Positions 24,125 through 38,900 of a stretch of DNA of 64,000 nt are shown here, piece by piece. The stretch is from positions 163,463,250-163,527,249 of the forward strand of contig OX578135.1 of assembly GCA_951213105.1 (NCBI GenBank), in the 5' to 3' direction. This DNA is from Amaurobius ferox (taxonomy: Eukaryota > Arthropoda > Arachnida > Araneae > Amaurobiidae). The position numbers were made by a program, and so were the translations under genes. Under the pieces are notes generated by a model. That model saw only the letters and a list, made by a program, of their open reading frames with translations, did no database searches and had not been told where the DNA came from. Position 1 is the stretch's first letter. Every line of letters starts with the position of its first letter.

Positions 24125-24210
<86 letters not shown>

Positions 24211-26947
24211 AATAACGATGAGTGGATTTCAATAGGAAAGGTTCCACATATGCTGAGTTATACCAAAAACCATTTCGCTACCAAAGGAAGAGGCGCAAAG
24301 CTGCTCTATTTCCGAAGTAGAATACAAAGATACAAATGGAAAGTATAGAACGGGGGTGACCATATGTCTTTCATAAAATGGTAGGGGTGGATTACGACAC
24401 CCCTTTCCCGTTTAAAGCAGCTTTTACCGCCCGGGCAACGCTCACGGTACCTATGTAATACAATGGTCAGTCCTCCATACGTGCAAAGACAAAAGCACTT
24501 CAACAGTAACAAAATCAAAAAGGAGACCTGGAATGGATAAAAGACGCCATAGATTACTGTTCCCAGATTCCACAGTATTAGTAAGTCAATTCGCGCATGC
24601 GTGTTGAGATATCTTTATAACAGTATCGCAGATACGTTTAAATACGCTCAAAATCACAATTGAATAAATCAATGTCTTTGTCTTCTTTGAAAAAGGGATT
24701 ATAATAATTTTTTAAGAAGTAAAATGGATGTTGTTTTTTTATGGCTTTCTTTACTATTTTTTGGCTGTTATTTAGTCGTGTATATCCCATATTGCCGATG
24801 TTTACTGATTGACAAATCCAAAAAATCCACTGTTCCGTCTTCTTTTACTTGATTTTTGATTAATTCTAATTCACTTGGATAAAACTTGAAATCAAAGTTT
24901 GGGGTGTGCTCAAAATACCCCAAAAGCACATCGTCAACATAACGGAAGTAAGGCATTTCTGATAAAATATGGGTTCCCTTTTCGTATTTTGATAAATATA
25001 TATCCGCAAGCATAGACGAACAGCATTCTCCCATGGGTATACCTCTAATTTGTCTGTAAAAATACTAAATAACTCTCAATTTAAATAAATAAATAACTCA
25101 AAAAAATAATTCTAAAAAATCTCATAAATAAATAACTCTCAATTTAAATAATAATTGGAAAGAAATCAAAAATAATAATATATAATTTCATTTCTATTTA
25201 ATATTAAATCAATTGATATTGGTATTTGATATTAGTAGATTAGTATATTTTACATTGTTGGGAACAGATTGCATAATTTTTAACTATGTGGTACATGCAA
25301 TCATAGAAACAGTGAAATTTAGTATATCTGTTAGAATGTGCTCCTGAAGACGTTTCTAATAGAAATATTTTTCACTGAATTTCATTTATCCATTATTTAT
25401 AAATTTTCCAAAATATTTCCATTTCCAACTCTCAGTAGTCTCCTTTGGGACTTGATATGGGACCATCATACAAATTTCTTGACAAAAACCATTCCCTAGT
25501 TACAATATATAACACAATAACAGTAACATTTTTAATTACCATAACCACTACTAAATCCCTTGAGTATTGTGGTGCGATTAATAATGTGTGTGTGTGTGGA
25601 AAGGGGGGGGGGATGTAATATGCATTTTCTCATGAACTGCTTTCTAGACCAGGATTCACCTCTGATATATATATATATATATATTCTGTTACCTTGGATT
25701 TGCAATACTATCATAATGTGAAACATATCACTTATTAGTGAACAATTAGATAGCTGTACATCGTATATTGAAAAGTTTTACATGTGAGATGGGTAAAGTT
25801 TTTTTTCCATGAAATTTCTTGGGGTAAGATAAAAATCCCAGTAGCAACAATTCGTTTGGTAACAAAGATTCATCTTCAGACACATCGAGTCTAAACACTT
25901 TTCTAAACACATCCCTAGATACATTTGAGTTAGCCTAAACACATTTTGATTGCATGTGAATTTTTAGACAACAGTCTGGAGTTATGTTCATCTTCAAACA
26001 GAGACACACTGCTGGAAACATGCTGAGTTCTTAGAAGAAATCCAACAATCTTTAATTTCGTAAAGGTGTATGAAGATAGTTTAATGCAGAATAGATTATG
26101 ATAAAAGGGAGTTACGACAGGAAATCTTACCTTTGATGATTGTACTACAAGCAATGATTATGTGGATAAAGAAGCACAAGAAATTGATTAATTACATTAT
26201 TCCTACAGTTGCTGATAATGTGTTGTTGTTGAAACCCAGACCGTCCGACCTACCAGAAAGGTGTAAGGTAACTGTTTGGATGGTCGGGAAGTGCCACCCA
26301 ATTTAGACTGGAACCCAGTGGGGGAGGCATCCACAGGGACCGTACCCTCCTTCCCCTACCACAAACCTCTCGGAAGGACTTTCGGACATACATGTTTAAC
26401 GTGATCGTACTCCGCATGAACACGGCGACAGTTTTGGCAGTGGCTGGAATCGAACCCGGGCCTACCGAGTGCAACTCCAGCGCGCTAACCAATGGGCTAC
26501 CACACCCTGCTGATAATGTGTAGAAGACCCAGACCGTCCGACTCGTCCAGAGGACTAATAATGTGTGTAAAATCTCAATTCTGCTGATAATGTGTGTAAA
26601 ATCTGAATTCAGAGAAACAAAAATTGATTTAAAAATTGGGAAAATACGATCAAAAATGGTTGTGGCAAGCTCTCCAAAATGATTCAAATATTTCAAAGCC
26701 CACATCCTTAACTCAAGTGACAATGGAGATGCAGTAGGAAAAGTACTATGCAAATGTGTTGTGAATTCAAATGTTAAAAGAAAGTTACAGATTTTTTTTC
26801 AATTTAAATAAAAGAGCAATACATTTTAACTTTACTATAATTATTTTTTGTTTCACAATATGCAGGCATATAAGTCATTCTTATTGTTTATGTCGTACTT
26901 AAAGATTTTATTGGTTACTGCGAATATCAGTTATAACGAACATGTTT

Positions 26948-26983
<36 letters not shown>

Positions 26984-29900
26984 AAGAGATAGAAAGTAAA
27001 ATAAATAATAAGTATACACAAATATAAACTAGATGTACCCACCCACCTTCACAATACCTTGCATTTTAATAATCTCACCTCGCTTTTTTAAAAATGAAAG
27101 TAATTTTAAATATAATTATTAAATGAGCTCCCACTTCAAACAGAAATGAAAATGTCAACCAAAATACCCTTCAGAGAGAATTTGAGACGTGTTAATGAGA
27201 AAACAAAAAATATTTTGATGAATAAAATTCAGAAAACAGTATAACTGTTTTGGGGAGGTTAATAGGAGCACATCCCTTAACAGATAAATATCTGTTCATA
27301 ATATCAGTAAAATATCTGTAAATTATCAGTAAAATATCTGTTCATAAAACAAATAATTTATTGAAAAAGGTTTATAGGATTTAAGTTTCAGGAACTACAG
27401 TTCTACAAAATGCATGTATAGAAATCAGTTAGCCAAACATAAATATTAATATTTTGGCACATAACATTTTTTTAAATATAGATGTTTAAAAAATAAATAT
27501 TACCAGATAAAAGTGAAACTTCTCCATTATCAAGAGCTTCTTTAATTTTCTCAGGACGGAGAGTATCTAATATGACATTCATAGCTCCAACCCTTGGAAG
27601 TGTGACATGATGGAGTATTGGAAAATTATTTTTTTGTGCATACCTGAAAGTTAAAATTTAAATGAACAAAATATACAAGTTATTTTTAAAACAGTTTTAA
27701 TATCTATATAAACAAAATTGAAAACATAGCCGTGTGTTTGTAGAATGGCTGCACTGAATTTTATGAACTTTTGATGGATAGCTTTGGTATGGTCCTACTT
27801 AAAATTTAGGCATCTTTCTGTCTGTCTGTCTTCATGTCCTTCTGTTTTTAATTCTATTTGTAAACAAAGTAGTTATGGCAGATGATTTTTATTATTGTAT
27901 TTTATCAATGAATTTATTTATAGTTTTTGATTAACTTGGTAACTATGGTAATTGAGTCACGTTTGAAATATCGAAATTGTCTAACAGTTATTCTTTTAAT
28001 TATATAATTTAAAAATGAAAAATAATTTAAATGTCTTAAAACGTTGAAAATAAAGCAACATACATGGATCAGAGATGATTTTTTTTTTACATACATCAAT
28101 TTTAGTATTAATAATAGAATTATAAACTGTGCATCATTTTTGTGCTTAAATTTGAAATGGTTCTTGACATTCAGAACTTTTATTAGTGTGCAGGTGTCAC
28201 ATTGAATGAACTCTCACACTGAATGAAATTTATATAAATAACATTGAACAGTTTGTCTCATCACCTCAGCAGAATGGCTTGAAATTGCATGAAATTTTGA
28301 TGGGTAGCTTTGGTAGGGTCCTACTTAAAATGCCAGCATCCTTCTGACTCTTTTCTTACTTATCCAATTGTTCTATAAGACTCCAAACAAATGGAACCTA
28401 ATCATTACTGGAGTCTTTAAACAAAATGTAACATGTAGCCATTTCTTGAGCCTCTCTACAAGAAATGCAATTCAAAATCAGATAACTTGATCCAATTGTT
28501 GTTTGTTCCTCTATCTGTCTGTTTATCTTAGCATAGGAAAATTAATTCACCTCTTTTCTTTATGTGAAAATTATTATAAAATTTCAAAGAAAGACTTCAA
28601 ATATTAAAAATTCACCACAAATTGTGAATTTCAAGTTTCTTCACATTACAGGTATATTGACGAAGGAAGGATTTTCATTTACGCTTTTAGAGATGTCATT
28701 TCTGATTTTTTCGAAAATTCACATGACTGTATAAAATATGTAAAAGAGAATTATATTAATAATTCTGTCAAAAATAAAGTGTACACATCATTTGCCACCA
28801 TATAGACTTCTTGATTAATTTCTTGTTATTTTATGAATTTTTCCATTTTAGATCCAAAACATTTCGAGAACCATGTCTTTAAATGATTACACATTTAAAA
28901 TATTGCATATTAAATAGCTATTTTTGTAACACTTTTATACGTACTTATGTTTTATAATGTTTTGTTTTATTTTTGAAAAAAAAAAGTTAGAAAATTTGAA
29001 GGCTTTCTTTTAACCTGTCCTCAGTGAAAATAAATAGGCCTGTTACATTCATTGATTGAAATAATCATAGAAAATTTCATTTGATTTTCATAACTTGTTT
29101 GAGAGTTATCGTACCCACAGACATAATTGAGAAACGTTTGATTAATTTCAAGAATGCTCAGATCCAACAAATTTTAGAAATCGGATTTTTGGCTCATCAT
29201 AATATTTTCCTTTTACATATATTATGCATTGTAGGGGAATTTAAAATGACCGACAATTCATTTCAGTAATATAGCTGGATTTTTTACTGGGAAAGAAGTT
29301 TTCAAAACAAAAACTCGAAATCTATTGCGACCACTATAACCTCACCTATTTGTGGTCTTTTGGGAATGACATAAATAAGTCTCCATTGGGGTGGAGCTAA
29401 ACTCCTGCGACAACTTATTACTGATCCATGGATGTTGAATTTTGAGATGGTGCTATCATGCAAAAATTGGATATTTTCATTTGTCACTATTCATTGCACA
29501 ACTAATTATAACTTTGGTTTCAACATAGCGCAAATTTTCTTTTTGCATAAAAAAGTAGAATGTTCAATCTTTCAAAGGGCTTTTTAAAATTTTTTTTAAC
29601 TTGATTCAAATATTTTTTATCGATGAGCAAAGTTGAAAAAACAAATTTTTGCACTTTTGCGTTAATTTAAAAAATACTTCTAATGAATTTAAAAACAATT
29701 TTAAAAACGGCTCCAATGTTTATTATACTCTAGCTCTATGTTTTGCAAAAAATTTCAGGAAATAATCTCAAAATCCAATGCTATATTTAGCTATTTTCCT
29801 TATCCCATTGATTAACATGGAATTCTTAGATTAACTTCAGGCGAGGAAGTTTCTTCTTAAGTGTTTATGTCCTTTTGATCAATTGATAAAAACATCGTTT

Positions 29901-32900
29901 ACGCAAATGAGGAATGTAATGAAACTCTAGGCCCAATAACTTATTTGTAAATATTGGTTTTAAAGCAAAAATTTTTACAGAATTCAAACAGAAATTTTTA
30001 CTCCAAATGGACACCAAAGAATAATTGAGAAAAGTTTGAACTTTGGAAAAAAAATTAAACTTAAATTTATTTATTTTAGAAGAATAGCACTATTCAACAA
30101 TCTACTACCAGTCTATCTGTCAATTTTATTTTTTTAGGAGCGGTTAAGGGGAATGTTTTGTTTTTTCATTTCTACTTTTGATTCTGCTAATGAAGTGTCG
30201 ATTTTGGAAGAAAAGAAACAAAAACACTTGCAGTCGCTAATATTTTGACTGTATTTCTCAGAATCGCGATTGAAAGCTATTTCTATTAGTTTATTTCAGG
30301 CATTTGAATAACAGCAAAAACACTTAAGAGGTTTGAAAAAAAAATAACTATCCATAATTAGGCTGACCACTAGATATGATCGTTTGTTTACTCACCATAT
30401 GAAATATTTTATAGTAATTTGGTGCAATGGCGATCGGCAGCAAGAACCTTGACCACAATGCAACGAATTAAAAAAAAGGAGGTGCCAACCAGCACTTTAG
30501 GGTTGAAAATATATCAACTTCTGTGTAAAAAAACATTCAATACCGGCGAACATCATGAATTTTACTTGCGTTACCTAAAAAATTCCAGGTTTCTCGCGAA
30601 ATTCTCCTGACTTTTCTCAGTTTTCCTTGACTGTTTTCAAATTCCCTGACTTTTCCTGGTTTCCAGGTTGAGTGGCAACCCTATTTTGTAAAAACACTTA
30701 TTTGATTCCTTTGTTGAAAAAACTCCTATAAAGCAGCTCCTATAAAGCAGCCTCGGTAGCCAAGAGGTTTAAGGCAAGCATTTTCTCATGCTCTATCGAC
30801 TGACTACCAGGGTCATGGGCTTGAATCCTCACCCATGGATATGGATTTTGTAGTGTTGAAATGAAGTAAGACTGCCACAATGTGTGATATCGGGTTATGC
30901 AACCAATAGTAGACATAGAATTGATTGCTTGGTTGTTATTCCAACTGTATTTTCTCGACGCTTTGTTACTTTTTTTTTTTGTATTTAATTATTTCTGGTT
31001 AGGACTGGAAGGTCCTTTCCTATTGGTTTTGGAGGGGCCAATTTTTATTGTGTTTCAGTTTATGTATAGTGCGGGTTAGGGAAGTGTGAGGTGAATTTGT
31101 AAAAAGATAATTTTTATGTATGTGTTTGATTTATTTAAATTATTGGCCTTCTTTTTGTGTTATAAATAAATTAGTGGTCTGATGACATTGATATTTTATT
31201 TAGAATATGTTTTGATTATGAGTTTAGAAATAATTAAGATGCTATATGTTCTGTTATATTATATTTACAATATGATATTATTGTAGGCCTTTGTAACAGC
31301 CCTGGCCCGGCACAAAAAAAAAATTTGTTTGTAAATAAATTTAGGATTCCTTTCCCGGCCAAGGTTTTTAAGCAACTATAAGCCTGATTAGGCAAGCCCC
31401 CCCCCTCCCCCCCCCCCGGCCTGGGACGATAAAAAAAAAAAAAATAGTGGACATCCTCCTTCACCCTTCTTCTGGGATAAGTAAAAAACAAAACTTCTAT
31501 AAAAAAATTGTCATCATTGTGAAAATTCTTTGGGGAAAATATCATAAATCTTATTTATAAAAAAATTTCTTGGCATGGTGAAAATTCTTTCATTGTTGGA
31601 TTTAAATTAATCTTGTGATGAAAATATAATTAATTTTATTTCTACAAAAACAAGTTTGTAATGATGAAAATTCCTTCAGGGTCATATTTAAAAAATTTCC
31701 TAGACATTTCTGGGTTAAAAAGGAAGTAGACTTGTACCAATTCATTCCCAAAAGCTTCTTTTACACTGAATTTAAAGGTGGCATTGTTTACTAGAAATTT
31801 TAAAAGTTTTCTTCATTTGCTAAAAAGAATGGTTTCATGCTGTGAACACTTTTTGACCAAATTGAAAATATAAGCATTTTTGAAGGTACTTATTACAAAA
31901 AAGCACTTAACATTCCATTCGTGTGCCAGTTGGTTGGATGGACAGTTGCAAATAGATATAACCCTGTTTTAACTGAAACTACGCAGTTAAACCAACTTTT
32001 TTGCAATGTTAGGATGCTTCATGAAGACGAAAATCACAACTCAATTTTTTGGAAATTTTGCGACAATAAATGAAAATGTTATTTTAACATTTCAATACAT
32101 TGAAAATTACTCACTGAGAGAAACAACATTTTGTACTAAGGCAATATGTCATATGCAAAGGCCATTGTTGTTCAGCACATGGAAAAACAATAAATAAAAA
32201 GGTCGCAATCAAAGATAGACACCACAACACCACAAATCAGAGCAATAAAATCGACTATGTCCACACTGACACTGCACCCCACTACAATCATTACTTAATT
32301 GCTAATTCATTCATTTTATCTTTGAGTCAAACTGTAACATAGTCAGGAACCAATAAATATATTAAATTGTGCCTCATATTATAAACGATTTTTGATTGAT
32401 CACCAATAACATACATTAAGTGGTGTTCAGTTAGTTGTTTTATTTAATGACCAAACTGTGTTATTTAATGAACTTGTGGTGAGTGTTTATTTTCAGGTCT
32501 AGGTAATAATGAAATGTTTCAAAATCTATAAAACATTTGAAATGCAAAAGTTTAAATATTATGTGTTTATATTTTTAAAGAAATATTTTCTTTCTTCTCA
32601 TTTTTGAAAAACTAGAATCACGTAAGGATTTTTACTAAAACAGTAAATATCATGTAAACATTAGTGGACACTTTCAGTGTACATATTTGTAAAACTTATG
32701 ATGTAGATCAGGGGTGCACAACCTTTTAGCACCTGCGGGCCAATTTCACATAGACTAAGCGACGGCAGGCCGCAATTGGGAGGGGGGGGGGGGGGGGGGT
32801 ACCACCCAGCAATATATTTTTAGTAAATACCGAAACAAAAAATTAAAAGTGAAAATTAGAAACAAATACAGAAATGAACAAAACAGCTCACTTGCTTCAA

Positions 32901-35900
32901 AAACGTACAGACATCGCCAAAATCCTTTTATTTTTTTGTAGAGCTAGTGGGAAATTTGACATTGTTTGTTTCCCACTATTCTTTCAATGTCTGGTTCAGT
33001 GTTGGATATAGCGATCCATAGGTTTCCCTCCAAGTGTTCATCAGCTAGACGAGAACGACCTTCCGATTTCACTTGTTTCATTAATGAAAATGATTGTTCA
33101 CATAAGTAGGTGCTCCCGAATAATGTTATCGTTTTTCGACCGTGAATTTTCAATTTTTCCATTTCACAAAGCAAGGAATTTCTCTAAAATTCTTGCAAAG
33201 AGACTTCGGAAAATTTAGCTTTCAATTCGGAGTTACTCTAAATTTCGATAAGCTCCATCTGAAAATTGACGGGCGCTGTTTCAATATTTGTCGCGAATGG
33301 TATTGCAAACACTTCCAACGATTTCTCAAGTTTTTTGATATCTTGAAATCGACGACTGAACTCATTTTGCAGATTTTCTACTAGTCTTAAAGAAAATGTG
33401 ATATAGAAAATGTGATATAAATTTTTTATAATAGTTTATGGTGCAGTTTTTCTTTTCTTTTTCTTTTTGCAAAAGTTTTGGAATTTTTTTATGTGTTCGC
33501 CAAGCTGAGGCTGGCGGCGGGCCGCACACAATTAAGCCGCGGGCCGCGGGTTGTGCACGACTGATGTAGATAAACTGATTATGCACAAGTATGGGAAGAA
33601 CTTTTAAACTAAATAATTGTCTTAAGCAGATATTTTCTCTCAAGTCACTTGTTTCATTTACCCCATATTGATATATGGAAAATAGTTCCTAGCCTTTAGT
33701 TTGTTCAGTTTTATAAATTTTCCTAGCTATTTTCTATCGAGTATAGATACTGAGAATAAGAAAGTTTGTACATTTTTTAAAAATCAATAATCTAATTAGA
33801 CATATTTCTAATATTTTTATAAAATGAACATGTTCAATGAATTTAACATTTACTTTTAACACTTTTAACTATTTTATCAATTTTATAAAAACTGAATATT
33901 TCAAATTCCAAAGCTTTGCTAATAATTTTTTAGAACAATTAATATTTTGGTTTCTGTATGGTGATCAGATTTGCATGATTGGCAATTTAATTTAATCTAG
34001 TAACTGGGCGTTCAGTGAAATATATTTTGAAATATGATTTTATTGAATAGTGTTTAGGCTAAGTTGAGTTGATTGGCATTTGATGAACCATTTGTTGAGA
34101 TTATAACTGGTTACAGTTTCATAGTGATCAGACCTGGTTTCTAGATAACTGTATATTTAGTTAGATGCATTTTTTTTTAGAATGGAGAGGTTCTTTGTTT
34201 CTACATTCAAATGACGGGTATCTGATTGACCAAACATTTGGTAAACTATAATGTAAAAACATTTTAAACTTCATTACATATAGTATCAGAAATAATAACA
34301 AGGAATATTGAGAACCAGGAAATAAACCTGTCAACAGGCATATAATTGCAAATGTTATGCTTAAAAAAAAAATAATTAAAAAAAAAATAATAATAATAAT
34401 TAAAAAATAAATAAATAAATAAATAAAATAAAATATATATATATATATATATAAGAAAAGTTTGAAAGTCCAATGAAAGAAAAGTGAGAAGCTGTAACTC
34501 GAAAAACCTAACTTTCAAACAAATTTACAAAATAAAAGTATAAATCAGCAAATCTTCAAGCAAATGGAAAAAAATACAAATTTCGAATCATCAAGTTAAA
34601 GAAAATTATCAAAAATCAATGGTATGGAATTGATAAAAGAAAAACAGATGAAATCCAAGCAATAATGCTATACATGTGGCCAAGGTCTAGGCCTAAATCA
34701 TGGATTTGCTCACTTCTTCAAACCTCTTTCTCAAGTCCAAGTGTCTTGTAGAAGCAAACACAAAAATGCATGTTTCTGAAGAAATAGATAGATCATATCT
34801 ATAAACTATTTCTACTTGGACAACATACATAAAGAAGAAAAAATAAAAGGAAAAAAGGATATCCGGAATATAACTCAACAAAAGCACAAACTTGTCAAAC
34901 CCAGGAACCCAGAATGAAGAGACCAGTGTTGTCATTCTCAAAGAAAAGAGATATGATCTACTGTTGCCATTCGTAAGAAATAAATAACAGTAATGCGAAA
35001 AGGCAAGTATAAGAGATAATATACAATCAGGAGGAGCTAATAATAGAAAGGCTAATGTGTAAGTGGATGTAGAAATAAAATATTATTAAAACAAGAGTAT
35101 GGAGATATATGGCTAATATAAAAAGCTATGAATAGCATTCAAGAAAATTCAGTTAATCTAAATTTTTTAACTATACCATTTACAAAATAAGAGGGATATT
35201 TATATAAATTGCTGGTAATTTTTAGATTATTAATATGTATAGCATGACATTTTTAATCAGATAATCTATAAATTCTAAAAAGCTGATTAAGTATAATATT
35301 TCTAAACAATAGAATCGAGTTGCAGGAATTAAATGGTAAGATTTTATTAATGTTAAAATTAAAATAATCTTTTTTATCATATAAATTAGTAACAATACTA
35401 ATAGAAGGTTCAATAATAAGATTTAAATCAAAAAATTAATATTTTTACTAATAATAGCTTCATTAAGAATTAATTCCAAATTGTTAGGATAGAAATCTAT
35501 ATCTATGACACAATTTTCAGTATATACTATGCATATCAGATCATCAACATATCTGTATAATATATAATCTATTGATGTAAAAGACTGTTCATAATGATAA
35601 AGATATAAATTAGCAAACATGCTGCTACTGCAGCTACCCTGTGGAACTCCTGAGACTTGTAAGTATAATTTATTTCCTTGAAAAATATAATTATTGAAAA
35701 TGAAGAAGTTTAGGAAAATTTATAAAACTGGTTTGAGTTGAAAAATTAGTAATAAAAGCATTGTATAGAGCTAAAATTACATCATACAGGTTTGAGATCT
35801 TGATACTATTAAAAAGATCTTTAAAATCGAAAGTTTGAAATCCTATTAGTTTGTTTTTAAGTGATATTAATCTATTCTTTAATTCTTTACTATTATTTAG

Positions 35901-38900
35901 AATAACGTAATTATTGCTAGACTGATGTAAACTATCATTCATCTGATTTAAAGAATTTAGTAGTAATTTACTCGCAGTAGTAAAGTAAGAATTATGACCA
36001 CTAGTTACTGTTCTAAATTTAATAGGTGAAATTTTGGAATAAGCACTATATATGGAAATTTAAGAAATTTATATTTAATATTTAAATCACTATATATATT
36101 GATATATCACTATATTGATATATATATATATATAAACTAAAATTTTTAAGTGACATTTTTAAAAATACTTATAACATAACATATTGCCGCCCAGGCGGTG
36201 TAGTGGATAGCGTCTCCGACTGCTGTCTAGTGGGCTTGGGTTCGAATCCTGAGTAAGGCATGGGCGTTTTCTTGAGGAAGAAGTCAGTCTTCCGCCTTCT
36301 GGGTCCTCGCCAAATGTGAAACTGCACCCCCCCACACCTTCGTCAGTAATTTATGTTGTTGAGCAACAACAACATAACATGTTAGTCTTCATATTTCTGT
36401 TAATGTACATTGCGTAGATTTTTTATTTGAAAAAACTGATTTAGTACATTTCATATTTCCTTTACTTTACCTTGCAATTAAATCAATAATAAATTCATGC
36501 ATTTTATAAAAATAATTTTTATTTAAATTTTTATTATTTAATATATTCATTTTCTGTACAAATTTTCTTCAACATCCTGTCTGATTCAGGGTTGATGGAC
36601 ATCCTATCTGCCTCAGTGGGAGGTGGGTATAAAATGAATACTTAATTTATTTTTACTATAATACATTATAAAATTTGCACTGAAGACCTATCAACGAGCA
36701 CTTATAGAACTTGCATTAAGCTTGCAGAAATAAGGAAACATTTTCATTTTTTTTCTGATGAAGCTTCATGAAAGTTATTTTATGTTAAACAAAATATTAC
36801 AACAGAAATTACTATGCCTGAAAATTTTCAAATGAAAAATCTGTATCACTGATGTAAGTACATATACAGAAAAATGCAGTTCAATGACTTATAAAAGCTG
36901 AACAATCCTTATCTAACATATTCCATTTTTTAAATCTTTCTCTGTATGTTTACTGAAAAGTCAGCTTTAACCAAAATATCACAGGCTAGTGCTCCTCTGT
37001 GGCAAAAGTATGTGATAAATACATATCTTGCAACCAAACTTGACATGTTTCATCACTTTTTATGATACTTGCAAACTTTCTTATTAAGTTTTGAATTTTC
37101 TGCTATCATAAGCCTTCTAACATAAGAGTCAAAACTGACTATACTAAAAATGTACAACAAATGTGTATAAAATGAAGAATAATTTTATTGGAATGAGCTG
37201 ACTTTTAGGGCTAATGAATAATATTGTAGATATCAATCTCAACATTTTTTATGTATCCTTATTAGTGCAAGATCACTTAAATGGGTGTTTAACATGGCAT
37301 TCCCCAGATATGATTTAAATTGTTTGTTGAAAAATATAGTGTTCTGGTTTAGTGGTTGCAACAGAAAGTGTAGCCAATACTGTTAACAATTTTAAACATT
37401 TGAAAAAAAATCCTTATTGCAATTAGGTAGAAGCTTATAATTACAAGATTACTGATAAAGATTGAGCACATTAATATTCTGTGCATAAACTTTTATGCCA
37501 TCATGCATTCTATAAATCTACTTTTGCTTTTATCAGTTTGAAAATAATCAATGTAAGGTAAACAAAATAAAATACACTCATCAAACAGTTTTGAAAGTGA
37601 AATACGATTCTAGTTTTTAGATTTAAACTGAAGGTACTTTTGTGAAACCAATAACTGCAATCCCACGATAACAAAATTAAAATTAATATATTTAAAATAA
37701 AAATAAGTATATTTCCTTATTAAAGTTATTGCTAGACCAAATTTAACATAAATGAATTATTTATGTGCAGAATCCAGTTTATTTTGACTATGTAATGATT
37801 CTATACAAATAAACTAGAATAAATATTAGTATTTCATCCATAATTTTATTTGCTTACACCTAAAAAGAGAGAAAAGCAAGAGCTTACTTTATACTAGTTT
37901 CCTTTCTTTTAGATAAGAAACCTCCCTCTGGAAATAGAATAATCCAACGTCTATTGCGTCCTACAAAAATATTCAGCAAGTGATCTCTCAATTTTTTCAT
38001 CTGAGAATCACGAACATTTTTGCCCTGAAATAATATCACACATTTTTAGTGGAACAAGTACTAATGAAATAAAATTAAATGTTAAAGAAATCGAAACATG
38101 TTTCATTAACAAAGTTATTGATATAAATAAAATGACATTATAGTAAATAGCACAGGCATTAAAATAGTTTAATTTAAGAATTTATAAAATACTTTATCAA
38201 TAAAACTGGATATATAGGAAACTGTAATTTATATTTCCTATATAGGAACTGTAACTATATTTCCTAATATTGGATTCGTTTAAGTCTTGTAGCAGACCAA
38301 TACACAATTCGAATGATATGTAACAGTGGAAATTCATTCTAAGTACAGTGGAGCACCATTTATATGTTTTTTACATTTATACATCGTTTCAGCGCAATCC
38401 CGATTCATTCCTAACCATGTAATGACAAAATATGTCGTTTAAACGACGCAAAACTTTGGTTATAAGTAATTTTCCTAGTTTTTCCACTGATAAATCTTAC
38501 TAAAATTCGAAAATTTTCATTAGGATAGAACATTTGGGAATAGCCACCACAAAGGTAGAGGTACTCTGACCACTGTTGCAAAGGTTGCCACTGTTACAAA
38601 TTTAGAGCGCTTTTTGATTCTCAAAGAATTCTCACTCAAGCTGTCAAATTTACATGGCAACCCTAAACTGCACCTGCTGTGGGAAGAAATCACCCCTACT
38701 GTAAAATGACCCAATGCTTACAAAACGAAAAGAATGAACAATGAGAGGGTCTATTCATTAAACTCTTTTATTTGATAAGCAGTTCATTCTCGAATCGAAT
38801 TCCTATGCTTTTGAGAGCTCACGTTTCAGTATTGCTGTCCAGTCTGTCAGTTATTATCATTCTGTTGGTTTCTTAAACTTAACGTTCTCCAAAAATATCT

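Larger units (their letters stand above)
22285..24125 (-). mobile_element. Penelope-like RT element, copy 2
   Basis: The longest copy: its RT frame starts right after the (TA)n tract at 24126-24207 and includes sequence N-terminal to that of copy 1. The 3' region carries the pseudoknot (22635-22522) and ends at CATTGGATTTACAATTTT beside (TA)n. It is oriented opposite to copy 1, tail to tail. Confidence 0.7.
34454..36092 (-). mobile_element. Penelope-like RT element, copy 3
   Basis: Homologous to copies 1 and 2, minus strand. It is 5'-truncated within the [17 protein letters not shown] region, which joins a TA-rich tract near 36100-36134. The 3' non-coding part carries the pseudoknot (34821-34713) and ends CATTGGACTTTCAAACTTTTC at (TA)n. 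Confidence 0.7.

Noticed and set aside
24306..24518. 70-codon open frame with [15 protein letters not shown]
   Set aside because: No motif or partner copy found; kept only as an unclassified block.
31385..31425. CRISPR-like or regulatory C-rich tract
   Set aside because: It is a plain poly-C run in a low-complexity stretch; eukaryotic context and no spacers.
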